Positions 42,234 to 49,570 of a stretch of 64,000 nt of DNA are shown in pieces. The number at the start of each line of letters is the position of its first letter. Positions within the stretch are counted from its first letter, which is position 1. This stretch comes from Mesorhizobium sp. M9A.F.Ca.ET.002.03.1.2. Its GTDB lineage: Bacteria > Pseudomonadota > Alphaproteobacteria > Rhizobiales > Rhizobiaceae. Under the pieces are notes generated by a model, which made no database searches, had not been told where the DNA came from, and worked only from the letters and a program-made list of their open reading frames with translations. A program made the translations under genes and the position numbers. Location of the stretch: contig NZ_CP034443.1 in NCBI RefSeq assembly GCF_003952365.1, positions 5,635,001 to 5,699,000 of the forward strand, read 5' to 3'.

Positions 42234-43046
42234 TCATTTGCCTTTCCAGGAGAAGATTACGCCGATGCTCGCCAGGATCAGCCGCCACAGCCAGTTGCGT
42301 TCAACGTATTCGGAGATAGGGCTTGGCTTTGCCGCTGGCGTGGGCATAGGGGCCGATGCGGGCGGCGTGACGGGCTTCGGCGGCTGCGGAGCCGGGACAG
42401 GAGCCGGAGCGGGCTGGGGAGGCATAGGCGCCGCGGCAGGCGGCCACGGCGTATCCTTGATGCGCGACCATTTGCGATAGGCATTGGCCAGCTTGGTGTC
42501 GTAGGCGTTTTTCCTGTAGCCCGATCCGTTGTAGCCCTTCGCGAAACCCGCCCAATCGTGCTTGCGAAGAGCAATATCGAGCTTGTGGAACTTGATGAAG
42601 TTCACCGCAGCCAGGAGCTGGCTTTCCTCGTCCTCCATCATGGCTTCGACCATGGCCTGCACGGTGAGGAAGCCGGCCGCCTTGAAATTCTCGCCGAGAA
42701 CCTGGCCCAGCCCCCACGACGCCGATCTGAGCGCCGCCGTCTCGTCGATCGCGATAGCCGCTTTCAGGCGCGGGTAGCTGTCCCGGGGATAAGGCTTTTC
42801 ACCCCACCGGGGATAGGCAAGGCCGGCTGCGACAGCTTGCGCCCGCGCCGCCCCCGACAGGTTGCGGAAAAGGACATGCGGCTCGAACAGGATGATCGGC
42901 CGGCCCTGGGCGTCGAAGCCATGCCCGCTGGTCTCGACATCGAGAAAGGCGTGGATCTCATCCTCGCCGACGCCGATCCTGGCGCCAAGCCTCGGCAGAT
43001 CGAGATCGGTGAGGCGCCTGGCGGTGCCCTTGAACGTTGTATCCAT
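42234..43046 (-). CDS. Phage endolysin, N-acetylmuramidase domain, C-terminal membrane anchor
   Basis: 270 residues. The N-terminal 190 residues are an N-acetylmuramidase (DUF3380-type) domain: FLDVETSGHGFDAQGRPIIL with the likely catalytic Glu, FEPHVLFRNLSG, SWGLGQVLGENFKAAGF and KGYNGSGYRKNAYDTKLANA. A Pro/Ala linker of about 45 residues leads to a hydrophobic C-terminus (WLWRLILASIGVIFSW). AAAGGA precedes ATG 43046. It cuts peptidoglycan at lysis; the C-terminal membrane anchor is unusual for such enzymes. Confidence 0.88.
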   Translation of the reverse strand: MDTTFKGTARRLTDLDLPRLGARIGVGEDEIHAFLDVETSGHGFDAQGRPIILFEPHVLFRNLSGAARAQAVAAGLAYPRWGEKPYPRDSYPRLKAAIAIDETAALRSASWGLGQVLGENFKAAGFLTVQAMVEAMMEDEESQLLAAVNFIKFHKLDIALRKHDWAGFAKGYNGSGYRKNAYDTKLANAYRKWSRIKDTPWPPAAAPMPPQPAPAPVPAPQPPKPVTPPASAPMPTPAAKPSPISEYVERNWLWRLILASIGVIFSWKGK

Positions 43047-43134
43047 GGTTGTCCTTTCCGCCCTCGCGGGCAGGTTGATGTTTGCAAGCGATTGTGTGAA
43101 ATGAGCCCAAGGGGATGACAGGGGAGGATTTACC

Positions 43135-43320
43135 ATGTCGCAAGGCGAAGGAACGGCCGCGGCGCGCTGGACGGTGAAGGCCGAACTCTGCGCGGTGGGC
43201 CGCGACAGGCCCCTGCTTGTGGCGCTGGCAGCGATCTTCTGCCTCTATTGCGGGCTGGTCGCCGGGCCGATCCTTTACGCGTTCCTGGCCATCCAGGGCA
43301 TGGCGGATTTCTTCAAGTGA
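43135..43320 (+). CDS. Small membrane protein, 61 residues
   Basis: A basic N-terminal half and one TM segment (LLVALAAIFCLYCGLVAGPI, followed by LYAFLAIQ). A strong GGGGAGG precedes ATG 43135. It is divergent from the endolysin, in the plus-strand cargo block. Its GPILYAFLAI segment resembles the 37-residue lysis-cassette protein at 41931-42044. Function unknown; a holin regulator is possible. Confidence 0.6.
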   Translation: MSQGEGTAAARWTVKAELCAVGRDRPLLVALAAIFCLYCGLVAGPILYAFLAIQGMADFFK

Positions 43321-43437
43321 TGGTGTCGGCCATTTGAAAACAGCTCGATTGCCACCTGAACCGAAATTGCTTAGCCGGGATGAAACTGCTCCCATGAACC
43401 GTTCGTACCTTGTGGGAGACGAGGTGCGGGAGGGCAC

Positions 43438-43653
43438 GTGACAATTAGGATCAGGCTTCCGGGCGGGACTCTTAAGATCAAGAAAAAAGACGAGCTGCGC
43501 CGCCGCGAGCAGAAACGCCAGGTCCCGGTGTTGCAGGTGGGAAATTACTTCATCGTCTGGTGGCCGAGCAGCATGTCGGATCGTCCATCCTCGACCAAAA
43601 AAAGCGGGGCACACGACCACGCACCGGATGATCCTGACCACGCCGCGCGCTGA
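43438..43653 (+). CDS. Tandem small protein family, copy 1 (71 residues)
   Basis: The first of three related small proteins. The shared pattern is RIRLPGGTLK-(V/I)-K, then EL-R-RE-x-R, then V-x(4)-G-x2-Y-(hydrophobic)-x-WW. Copy 1 reads MTIRIRLPGGTLKIKKKDEL with a GTG start at 43438 after GGGAGG, and its tail ends APDDPDHAAR. It is basic and soluble with no signal peptide. I do not recognise the family. It is the most divergent of the three. Confidence 0.6.
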   Translation: MTIRIRLPGGTLKIKKKDELRRREQKRQVPVLQVGNYFIVWWPSSMSDRPSSTKKSGAHDHAPDDPDHAAR

Positions 43654-43708
43654 CGTTCGCGCCGGTTTCCTTTCGGAAATGGCCCCAGAAATAGTCAAGG
43701 ATCGGCTA

Positions 43709-43738
43709 TTGACTCTTCCGCTACGGAAGCTCTTTAGT
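43709..43738 (+). promoter_or_regulatory. Promoter with embedded palindrome, small-protein copy 2
   Basis: TTGACT (43709-43714) and TTTAGT (43733-43738) are separated by 18 bases. The spacer holds a perfect inverted repeat CTTCCG-CTA-CGGAAG (43715-43729). A repressor bound there would block RNA polymerase. The same layout precedes copy 3. Confidence 0.6.
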
Positions 43739-43768
43739 CGCTGCATTGCACAACGGGGGTTGGGGGCA

Positions 43769-43969
43769 ATGGCAGTGCGTATCAGGTTGCCGGGCGGCAC
43801 CTTGAAGGTGAAGATTTATCGTGAATTGCGCGCCCGCGAGCGCGAGCGCCGCATACCTGTCGTCAAGATCGGTTCGGTCTATTTATCCTGGTGGTCGAAC
43901 AGTCGGCGTCCTCTGAACAACGAAGCGGGTGCGCCGGACGATCCTGATCGGCCCCAGCCAGCGCCTTGA
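43769..43969 (+). CDS. Tandem small protein family, copy 2 (66 residues)
   Basis: MAVRIRLPGGTLKVKIYREL, then RARERERRIPVVKIGSVYLS and WW. It is nearly identical in its first 50 residues to copy 3 and keeps the GAPDDPD tail of copy 1. ATG 43769 lies 31 bases downstream of a TTGACT/TTTAGT promoter; a GGGGG stretch serves as ribosome site. Function unknown. Confidence 0.65.
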   Translation: MAVRIRLPGGTLKVKIYRELRARERERRIPVVKIGSVYLSWWSNSRRPLNNEAGAPDDPDRPQPAP

Positions 43970-44033
43970 CGCCCTCATCGGGCGCCTGCTCAAATCCTTC
44001 CGGAAATAGTCAGAAAAACTCGCCCATCGGCTG

Positions 44034-44063
44034 TTGACTCTTCCGCAGGGGAAGTTCTCTAAT
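44034..44063 (+). promoter_or_regulatory. Promoter with embedded inverted repeat, small-protein copy 3
   Basis: TTGACT (44034-44039) and TCTAAT (44058-44063), 18 bases apart, with CTTCC-GCAGG-GGAAG (44040-44054) inside the spacer. Flanks (ATCGGCT before, GCTGCATTGCACA after) match those of the copy 2 promoter, so promoter and gene were duplicated together. Confidence 0.6.
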
Positions 44064-44110
44064 TGCTGCATTGCACACCAATCTTGCGTTGCACGGCGGG
44101 AGTTGAACCG

Positions 44111-44287
44111 ATGGCAGTGCGTATCAGATTGCCGGGCGGCACTCTGAAAGTGAAAGTCTACCGCGAATTGCGGGGACGGGAACGCGAGCGCCGCGTGCCG
44201 GTCATGAAGATCGGTTCGCTGTATTTTATCTGGTGGTCGAACAGCCAGCACGGCTCTCACGACAAGCCGCAAGACAGCCATCAATAG
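44111..44287 (+). CDS. Tandem small protein family, copy 3 (58 residues)
   Basis: MAVRIRLPGGTLKVKVYREL, then RGRERERRVPVMKIGSLYFI and WW, ending in a hydrophilic HGSHDKPQDSHQ tail that differs from the other copies. It has its own promoter and inverted repeat. The pattern of a conserved basic core and variable tails suggests nucleic-acid or protein binding, but this is a guess. Confidence 0.65.
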   Translation: MAVRIRLPGGTLKVKVYRELRGRERERRVPVMKIGSLYFIWWSNSQHGSHDKPQDSHQ

Positions 44288-44403
44288 GCGTTGTCGAGGC
44301 AAACGAACTAGAGCGTGAACACCTCATCATCACGCTTGCAAAGTGGAGGTGCTTGCCGCAAATAGCGGCGGGGCAGATGGGCAAATGGTCGAGGAGTCGA
44401 TCT

Positions 44404-45153
44404 ATGAGCATCCGATCCCGTATGCACAACTTACTTCGCGCGAGTCCTCTCCGCTACTATTATCACCTCATCAAGGGGCATCTCGGCGGAGCCCCTCAAT
44501 CCGATGAAAGTTTAATTCTGTCCCAGATTGTCGGGCAATGCCCCCGTACCTTCCTGGAATTTGGCTTCCATCCCACAGAATACAATTGTATCGGGCTTCG
44601 TGACTTTCAGGGCCTTCTGGTGGATGGTGACGCACAAACTGTTCGATTGGCCCGTTCCCTCCTTCCGAAACATATCGAAGCACGTCAGAGTTTCATCACT
44701 CTCGACAACATCAGCAACCTGGGAACGCACTTTCCGAGGCTTGGGGTGCTATCGGTAGATGTTGATGGAAACGACTATTGGTTTCTCAATGCTTTATTGC
44801 CGGTGCGGCCAGCTGTCATCGCCGTCGAGTACAATGCCAGCTTTGGCCTTCACCCGATCACAGTGCCCTATGATCCATCATTCGATCGAAGTGCGAAACA
44901 CGAAAGTGGCTGGTATCACGGCGCCTCGATTACCGCGCTGACGAACCTCTGCAAAACACACGGCTACAAGCTCGTCGCCGTTTCGGCCGCCGGAGGAAAT
45001 GTCTTCTTCCTACCTGAGGCTTCGAAATTGCCGGAACTTGATCCCGTCCAGGCCTATCGAGAAAGCACCCTTCGCAACCGCTGGTCGGGCACGACAGCGA
45101 AGGATCAGTGGGAACGGATCAAACACATGCCCGTCGTCGAAACCGTCAGTTGA
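44404..45153 (+). CDS. FkbM/class I SAM methyltransferase-like protein
   Basis: 249 residues with a Rossmann-type core: FLEFGFHPTEYNCIGL (motif I region), GLLVDGDAQTVRLARSL and LGVLSVDVDGNDYWFLNAL. The SVDVDGNDYW signature is seen in methyltransferases linked to surface glycans. ATG 44404 follows GAGGAG. It is plus-strand cargo beside the phage acetyltransferase and tail fibre, and its lower GC suggests separate acquisition. A glycan O-methylation role is inferred. Confidence 0.72.
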   Translation: MSIRSRMHNLLRASPLRYYYHLIKGHLGGAPQSDESLILSQIVGQCPRTFLEFGFHPTEYNCIGLRDFQGLLVDGDAQTVRLARSLLPKHIEARQSFITLDNISNLGTHFPRLGVLSVDVDGNDYWFLNALLPVRPAVIAVEYNASFGLHPITVPYDPSFDRSAKHESGWYHGASITALTNLCKTHGYKLVAVSAAGGNVFFLPEASKLPELDPVQAYRESTLRNRWSGTTAKDQWERIKHMPVVETVS

Positions 45154-45271
45154 CAGGGACGCCGATGCCGAAAAGATGCGTATGTAGTTCAAAGAGATTT
45201 GCAAGGAGATGCCGCACCTGCATATGAAGCTCTTGGACGCGCAGTGCTCATTGATGAGGCAACCCTGCGCA

Positions 45272-45883
45272 TCATTTCACTGGTCGGCCAGGCGGCACCA
45301 AGGCGTCGGACGGGACATCCGATCGCACGATGGCGCCGGCAGAAATTATCGCCCGATCGCCAACGGTCACGCCTTTCATGATCATGGCACCGGTGCCAAT
45401 CCAGACATCATCACCGATCGTCACCGGAGCCGAGCGGATGCCAGGATCAATACGCGGATGACCCGCTTTAAAGATGGCCCTCGTTTGCTCGAAACGCTTT
45501 TCTGGATCCATTGGATGAGAGTTTGTATCGTGGATCACGACACCTGAAGAAACAAGCACTCGCTTGCCAATCTTGATGCCGATTGGGTCTGAGGACCAGA
45601 CCGTCGAGCCAGCACCAAGGAAGAACCAGTCGCCGATCTCGATGCGACCCTCGTGTGCGAATACCTGCAAATGTCCGTCCAAATGGCTGTCCGCGCCAAT
45701 CGAAACCCGTGATCGGTCGCCGTGGATGTTGAAGATTTCAGCCCCGGCACCGAACCGGGTTCGCGGTCCGATGGTAGCATTCTCCTTTGCAGCGCCCGTA
45801 GCGATCCACGACCAAAAACGGCGGCGAAGAGCGAGGATGGTGGAGAAGATGCGCATTCGCGAACATCTGCCATACAGGATCAT
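45272..45883 (-). CDS. Acyltransferase, left-handed beta-helix (WbbJ/LacA-like)
   Basis: 203 residues of hexapeptide repeats: ATIGPRTRFGAGAEIF, VSIGADSHLDGHLQVF, IEIGDWFFLGAGSTVW, VTIGDDVWIGTGAMIM and VTVGDRAIISAGAIV. A loop HDTNSHPM carries the likely catalytic histidine of the xenobiotic/sugar O-acetyltransferase family. It starts six bases after the tail-fibre stop and is co-transcribed with it. It probably acetylates a cell-surface glycan of the lysogen, changing the phage receptor. Confidence 0.88.
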   Translation of the reverse strand: MILYGRCSRMRIFSTILALRRRFWSWIATGAAKENATIGPRTRFGAGAEIFNIHGDRSRVSIGADSHLDGHLQVFAHEGRIEIGDWFFLGAGSTVWSSDPIGIKIGKRVLVSSGVVIHDTNSHPMDPEKRFEQTRAIFKAGHPRIDPGIRSAPVTIGDDVWIGTGAMIMKGVTVGDRAIISAGAIVRSDVPSDALVPPGRPVK

Positions 45884-45889
45884 CCCAGT

Positions 45890-48631
45890 CTAGGCTCCGA
45901 AGAAGCCCCGACGCGACAGACGGCGAAACTCCTCGACATCGAACGTTCCGTGCCGCAGCCCGCCCGCCGCATTGATGTGGAGCTCGTCCGACATATAAAG
46001 CGCCGAGGTGAAGTAGCCGATACCGCTTTCGCCGCCGACATCGATGCGCGGCCAGCCGGTCAGATTAGCGACATCCCGCACTGCCTGCATGAATTGATCG
46101 AGCGTGTTGCCCTGGCCGTTGACCCTCAAAATCTTGTGGGTGGCGTGGCCAGGCCCACCGCTGTAGGGTGTCATGAAGATGATCTTAGCAGACGGTGCCT
46201 GCGCTCGTATGGCAGTTACCGCGGCGAAGAGCGCCCCATAGAAGGTGGCGGTCGTGGTATCGTTGAGTGCGCCGAGCGTGACCTCTTGCGCCCCAAAGTC
46301 GTTGATGCCGGCTTCAAGCGTCACGATTTCGGTGTCGGCCGGGACGCCGCCTATGGCGTTGTAAATGCCATAGCTCGGATACCCAGTTGTGCTGGCGCCC
46401 AGCGCCGCGCCGCCGACGCCGAGATTGGTGAGAACCATTCCAGTCTGTTCGGCCAAAACGCTGGTGTATTGCCCTTGAGCCGTGATGCTGGAGCCAAGGG
46501 CTACCAACTTCTTGCCTACGAGAGCAGCAGAACCATCGTCGTATGCGTCTCCGCCAGCGCTGGCCGGGTCCGAGAGAAGCCCCAGATACAGGGCGGCATC
46601 CGGGACGACCGTGGCGCCTGCGCTCTTCGCCCAAGAAGAGGTGGACAGGTCCTCCGAAGAGAAGAAGACATTCGGTCCGCCGTTGATGCTAAGTTCTGAC
46701 CGCTGAACGTAAAGCCCGGACGCACCATCGCCGACATACGGGTGTCCGCCGGCGATGGGGAAAATGCGGTTCTGCCAGTTGGCGCCAGACGTGGCCGTCG
46801 CTGCCGCCTCCACCGTGCATTCGTACCAGCCATTGCCCAAAGCGAGGATGCTAGCTCCGGTTCCGATTGCCGTTCCGAGGTCGAGATCGAAGGTGCAGTT
46901 GACGCTCGCTCCGGAGTTGGAGAACAGGTTGAGGCGATGACGCTCGGCCTTCTTGGCTATGACCCTCCAAACGATACTATCGCCGCTGACCACCGACTTG
47001 GCCTGCCAGACGGAAGGACTGCCCGGGCCGGTCATTTCGACAAGTTTCGATGCCGTCATACGGCCTCTGATCAACACGTCGAGTTCGTCGACGAGCGGAG
47101 GCAGGGGGATCAGGGCCGGTTCATACGGGCTGGTCGTGGTGGTAACCGTCGCGCCCTGCTTGGTAAAGCTTTCGGCGACCGGGTCGCTGCTCGGAAACAG
47201 GTTGGCGGTCTCGCCCTGCTTGCGCAGCACAATGCTGCGAATGTACATGCCGCTCATTCCGTCGGCCGTGTATGGAAGGACGCCAGCGGAAGACATGCGG
47301 GTCTGGACATTATTCGTAACGTTGGCGGCGACAAGAACGACGGCCTTGCACTCGTACCATCCGGAGCCGAGATCGGTGATGGCCGTGCTGACGATATTCG
47401 CGCCCGAGCTACTTGAGACGACACCTTCTTCGAGATTGAAGTTGGCTATGTAGACCGCACCGGCACCATTATGGATAAGCTGCAGGGCACTTCGCTCTCC
47501 AGCCTTGGCAACAACCACGTGCTCGATCATGTCGCCCGACACAAAAGAGTAGGGTCGGTAGACGGATGGGCTTACCGACCCTGCGGCCTCTGTGAGCCGG
47601 GCGGTCAGAATACTAAGGCCTTCGATCATCGCTAAGCTATAGACGTTCGAAATCAGGTCGGACGTTGCCGCCCTGCCTCCCGTATCCGTCGCAACCGGTC
47701 CAGCCGTTACACTGTGAAGGCCAAGGACACCTGTTGAAACCTCCGTCCAGAAATATTCGCCAACATCAACATTCCTGCCGAGCACGACTGCAGCGGCCGC
47801 TTCCGCCAATCCCGCCGACGCCGCGAAGCTGAAGCTCGGCGCCACCGTATAGGAGCCGGGCGCCGTGATCAGGATTTGCGTCAGCGCGCCACCCGCCACC
47901 ACGAAGCGGCCTGCGGCACCCGAGCCGGCGCCGCCGGTAAACGCCAGATCGAAGGTGCCGTTGGTGCCACCGGAGCCCGCCGTGATCGCACCGCTGCCGA
48001 CGACGCCAAAGCCGATCGCCGCCGCGATCGTCGGAAAGATGCCTTTGCCATATAAAGACGCGTCGCGCGCTGCCTGGGCGCTGGCCAGGTTAGTGCCCGT
48101 GGCGGCGACATTGGCCGCTGTCGCAACCACGGCGGCAGCCGTTTCGAGGCGGTCGGCGGCGGTCAGGCCGGCATTGGTGGCGGCTGTCATGGCGCTGCCG
48201 GCGGCGGCATCGGCAGCCGCAACTGTCACATCCTTCAGCGCTTCGACTTCCTCGACAACCCGCTCGATATCAGGCGGCACGAAAGGGACAATGGTGATGG
48301 CATCGCTGCCCAGCACCGGCTCGTCGGCCGTAAATTCAAACACCCGGTCGGCATTGACCGTCCCGACCTGGGTGTGAACCGTCGTCCCCTTTTGCAAGGT
48401 GCGGGCAGTGCGGGCGTCGGCGGCGCGGAACCATTCGCCTTCGCTCGCCGTGTAGATGCCGTTCTGTCTCCGGTCGGCCTGGTCCTTGACCAGCACGCGG
48501 TCGTCAACCTCGCACGGCGCGCCGTCGATGACCTGCAGGCCACGAAGGATGATGTTGGCCGTGGTCGCCAGACGCACGGGTTCGCGTTCGCCGGTCAACA
48601 ATCGAACGGCGGCAGTTGCAGGTCGGGCCAT
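45890..48631 (-). CDS. Phage tail fibre/tailspike with C-terminal SGNH hydrolase
   Basis: 913 residues. The N-terminal 130 residues resemble a virion-attachment domain (VRLATTANIILRGLQVIDGA, VLVKDQADRRQNGIYTAS), followed by an Ala-rich helical stretch (VTVAAADAAAGSAMTAATNA). The middle has two copies of a beta-sandwich module (about 355-500 and 545-690), each with a (V/F)-SGD start and GSGWYEC or GNGWYEC. The last 200 residues are an SGNH esterase: LGSSITAQG (Ser), NLGVGG, GINDFG and DELHINAAG (Asp/His). It likely deacetylates the host polysaccharide. Confidence 0.88.
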   Translation of the reverse strand: MARPATAAVRLLTGEREPVRLATTANIILRGLQVIDGAPCEVDDRVLVKDQADRRQNGIYTASEGEWFRAADARTARTLQKGTTVHTQVGTVNADRVFEFTADEPVLGSDAITIVPFVPPDIERVVEEVEALKDVTVAAADAAAGSAMTAATNAGLTAADRLETAAAVVATAANVAATGTNLASAQAARDASLYGKGIFPTIAAAIGFGVVGSGAITAGSGGTNGTFDLAFTGGAGSGAAGRFVVAGGALTQILITAPGSYTVAPSFSFAASAGLAEAAAAVVLGRNVDVGEYFWTEVSTGVLGLHSVTAGPVATDTGGRAATSDLISNVYSLAMIEGLSILTARLTEAAGSVSPSVYRPYSFVSGDMIEHVVVAKAGERSALQLIHNGAGAVYIANFNLEEGVVSSSSGANIVSTAITDLGSGWYECKAVVLVAANVTNNVQTRMSSAGVLPYTADGMSGMYIRSIVLRKQGETANLFPSSDPVAESFTKQGATVTTTTSPYEPALIPLPPLVDELDVLIRGRMTASKLVEMTGPGSPSVWQAKSVVSGDSIVWRVIAKKAERHRLNLFSNSGASVNCTFDLDLGTAIGTGASILALGNGWYECTVEAAATATSGANWQNRIFPIAGGHPYVGDGASGLYVQRSELSINGGPNVFFSSEDLSTSSWAKSAGATVVPDAALYLGLLSDPASAGGDAYDDGSAALVGKKLVALGSSITAQGQYTSVLAEQTGMVLTNLGVGGAALGASTTGYPSYGIYNAIGGVPADTEIVTLEAGINDFGAQEVTLGALNDTTTATFYGALFAAVTAIRAQAPSAKIIFMTPYSGGPGHATHKILRVNGQGNTLDQFMQAVRDVANLTGWPRIDVGGESGIGYFTSALYMSDELHINAAGGLRHGTFDVEEFRRLSRRGFFGA

Positions 48632-48646
48632 CAGGCTTGCTCCATG

Positions 48647-48671
48647 AAAAAAGCCTCGCGAAGCGAGGCTT
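48647..48671 (-). terminator. Strong rho-independent terminator just before the tail-fibre gene
   Basis: AAGCCTCGC (48651-48659) pairs exactly with GCGAGGCTT (48663-48671) across GAA, and on the minus strand the stem is followed by six T residues (48647-48652). It ends only 16 bases before the tail-fibre ATG at 48631, leaving no room for a promoter between them. It would stop transcripts from the genes at 49-50 kb unless antitermination occurs. Confidence 0.8.
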
Positions 48672-48820
48672 GAAAATTAGGGACGTCGGCGCACGCCCGA
48701 AGGACGGGCGGTCGATGAGGTATCTGGGGAAAGCGCCTGCCCCCTGGGCGCGGAAGAGACGCGGTTGGTTTAGCCGGGCTCTTGTCTTGAGAGAAAAGAA
48801 ACGCTCAAAAACGCTGCGAC

Positions 48821-49198
48821 CTATGTCAATTCGCGAACGCGCCTTTTTGTCCAGCCGGCGATTGTCAGCCCAAACGCCATGCCGGCGCAGTCGGCAACCA
48901 GGTCGAATCCATCCATATCGCGCCCTATCAGCTGCGCGCCCTGAAGAAGCTCGATCGCAGCACCCGTGAAAGCGAGGAGAACAATCAGCCTTGCCTTGTG
49001 CTCAGGCCAGCCGAGGCTTCCGAGAACCGCCAACACGGCAAAGGCGGCGGCGTGGTTGAGCTTGTCCTGATGGACCGTGAGGGCCCAGCCGATATCCGGC
49101 GAGAGCCGCACCGGCAACAGGGCGAGCAGGAAAACGCCGGCCAGGGCGACCAGAAAAACGATCCTTGCCGCCACCGGATAAGAGTCTGAACGCAACAA
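48821..49198 (-). CDS. VanZ-like membrane protein
   Basis: 125 residues with four hydrophobic segments. The VanZ-family motifs are DKLNHAAAFAVLAVLGSLGW, then GAAIELLQG, and DGFDLVADCAGMAFGL with the conserved Asp. The start is uncertain (TTG 49198 or a downstream GTG at the VAARIVF segment). VanZ-like proteins occur in rhizobial genomes and often near polysaccharide genes. Here it lies inside the prophage between virion genes, so it is cargo or a host fragment. Confidence 0.78.
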   Translation of the reverse strand: MLRSDSYPVAARIVFLVALAGVFLLALLPVRLSPDIGWALTVHQDKLNHAAAFAVLAVLGSLGWPEHKARLIVLLAFTGAAIELLQGAQLIGRDMDGFDLVADCAGMAFGLTIAGWTKRRVRELT

Positions 49199-49391
49199 GA
49201 TAAGGTCAATCCTTCATCTGAAAAGTCTGGCTGGCATGGCCCGGCAGGCACCACCGCTTGCGCGACGATTTGGAGGCTGCGGCACGTCATAGGCTACCAT
49301 CATGACCATAATCAGACCACCGGCTGATGACAGCGCGATAAAACGCGGCGGCCTGGCACGATTGTTGGCGCTGTTGGCAAGCGGCAAAGCA
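49199..49391. other. Stretch without a supported gene
   Basis: About 190 bases between the VanZ-like gene and the short frame ending at 49392. A 71-codon minus-strand frame (49214-49429) exists but has no ribosome site and a non-protein-like composition. No terminator or repeat was recognised. Confidence 0.4.
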
Positions 49392-49544
49392 TCACCACGT
49401 TTGAAGTTCTGGCATTGCCTTTTCATCAAGGAATTTGAGACGTCGATCTAGCATTTCAGCGTTGGCAGGATTGGCCGGCACATTGACCGGGATGAAATCC
49501 GTCACCGACTTCCCCGCTTGCGCGGCTTCAACCCATTCTTCCAT
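49392..49544 (-). CDS. Short phage gene or C-terminal fragment
   Basis: 50 residues: MEEWVEAAQAGKSVTDFIPV, then NVPANPANAEMLDRRLKFLD and a PELQTW end. The frame is open upstream (LDGYIGAMEEW) into the end of the 49571 gene, in the -1 frame relative to it. The composition looks like real coding sequence. It may be an independent small gene or the tail of a frameshifted virion protein. No clear ribosome site precedes the ATG. Confidence 0.4.
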   Translation of the reverse strand: MEEWVEAAQAGKSVTDFIPVNVPANPANAEMLDRRLKFLDEKAMPELQTW

Positions 49545-49570
49545 GGCGCCGATATATCCGTCCAGCGCGT

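Noticed and set aside
43438..44287. CRISPR- or integron-like cassette array in the small-protein triplet
   Set aside because: The repeated units are whole genes with promoters in the same orientation; no attC-like sites were recognised.
45272..45883. Housekeeping nodulation acetyltransferase (NodL-like) interpretation
   Set aside because: It is six bases from the phage tail-fibre gene and no nod box or other nod gene is nearby, so a phage conversion gene is more likely.
49214..49429. 71-codon minus-strand frame near the VanZ-like gene
   Set aside because: No ribosome site and implausible composition; it also overlaps the short frame ending at 49392.
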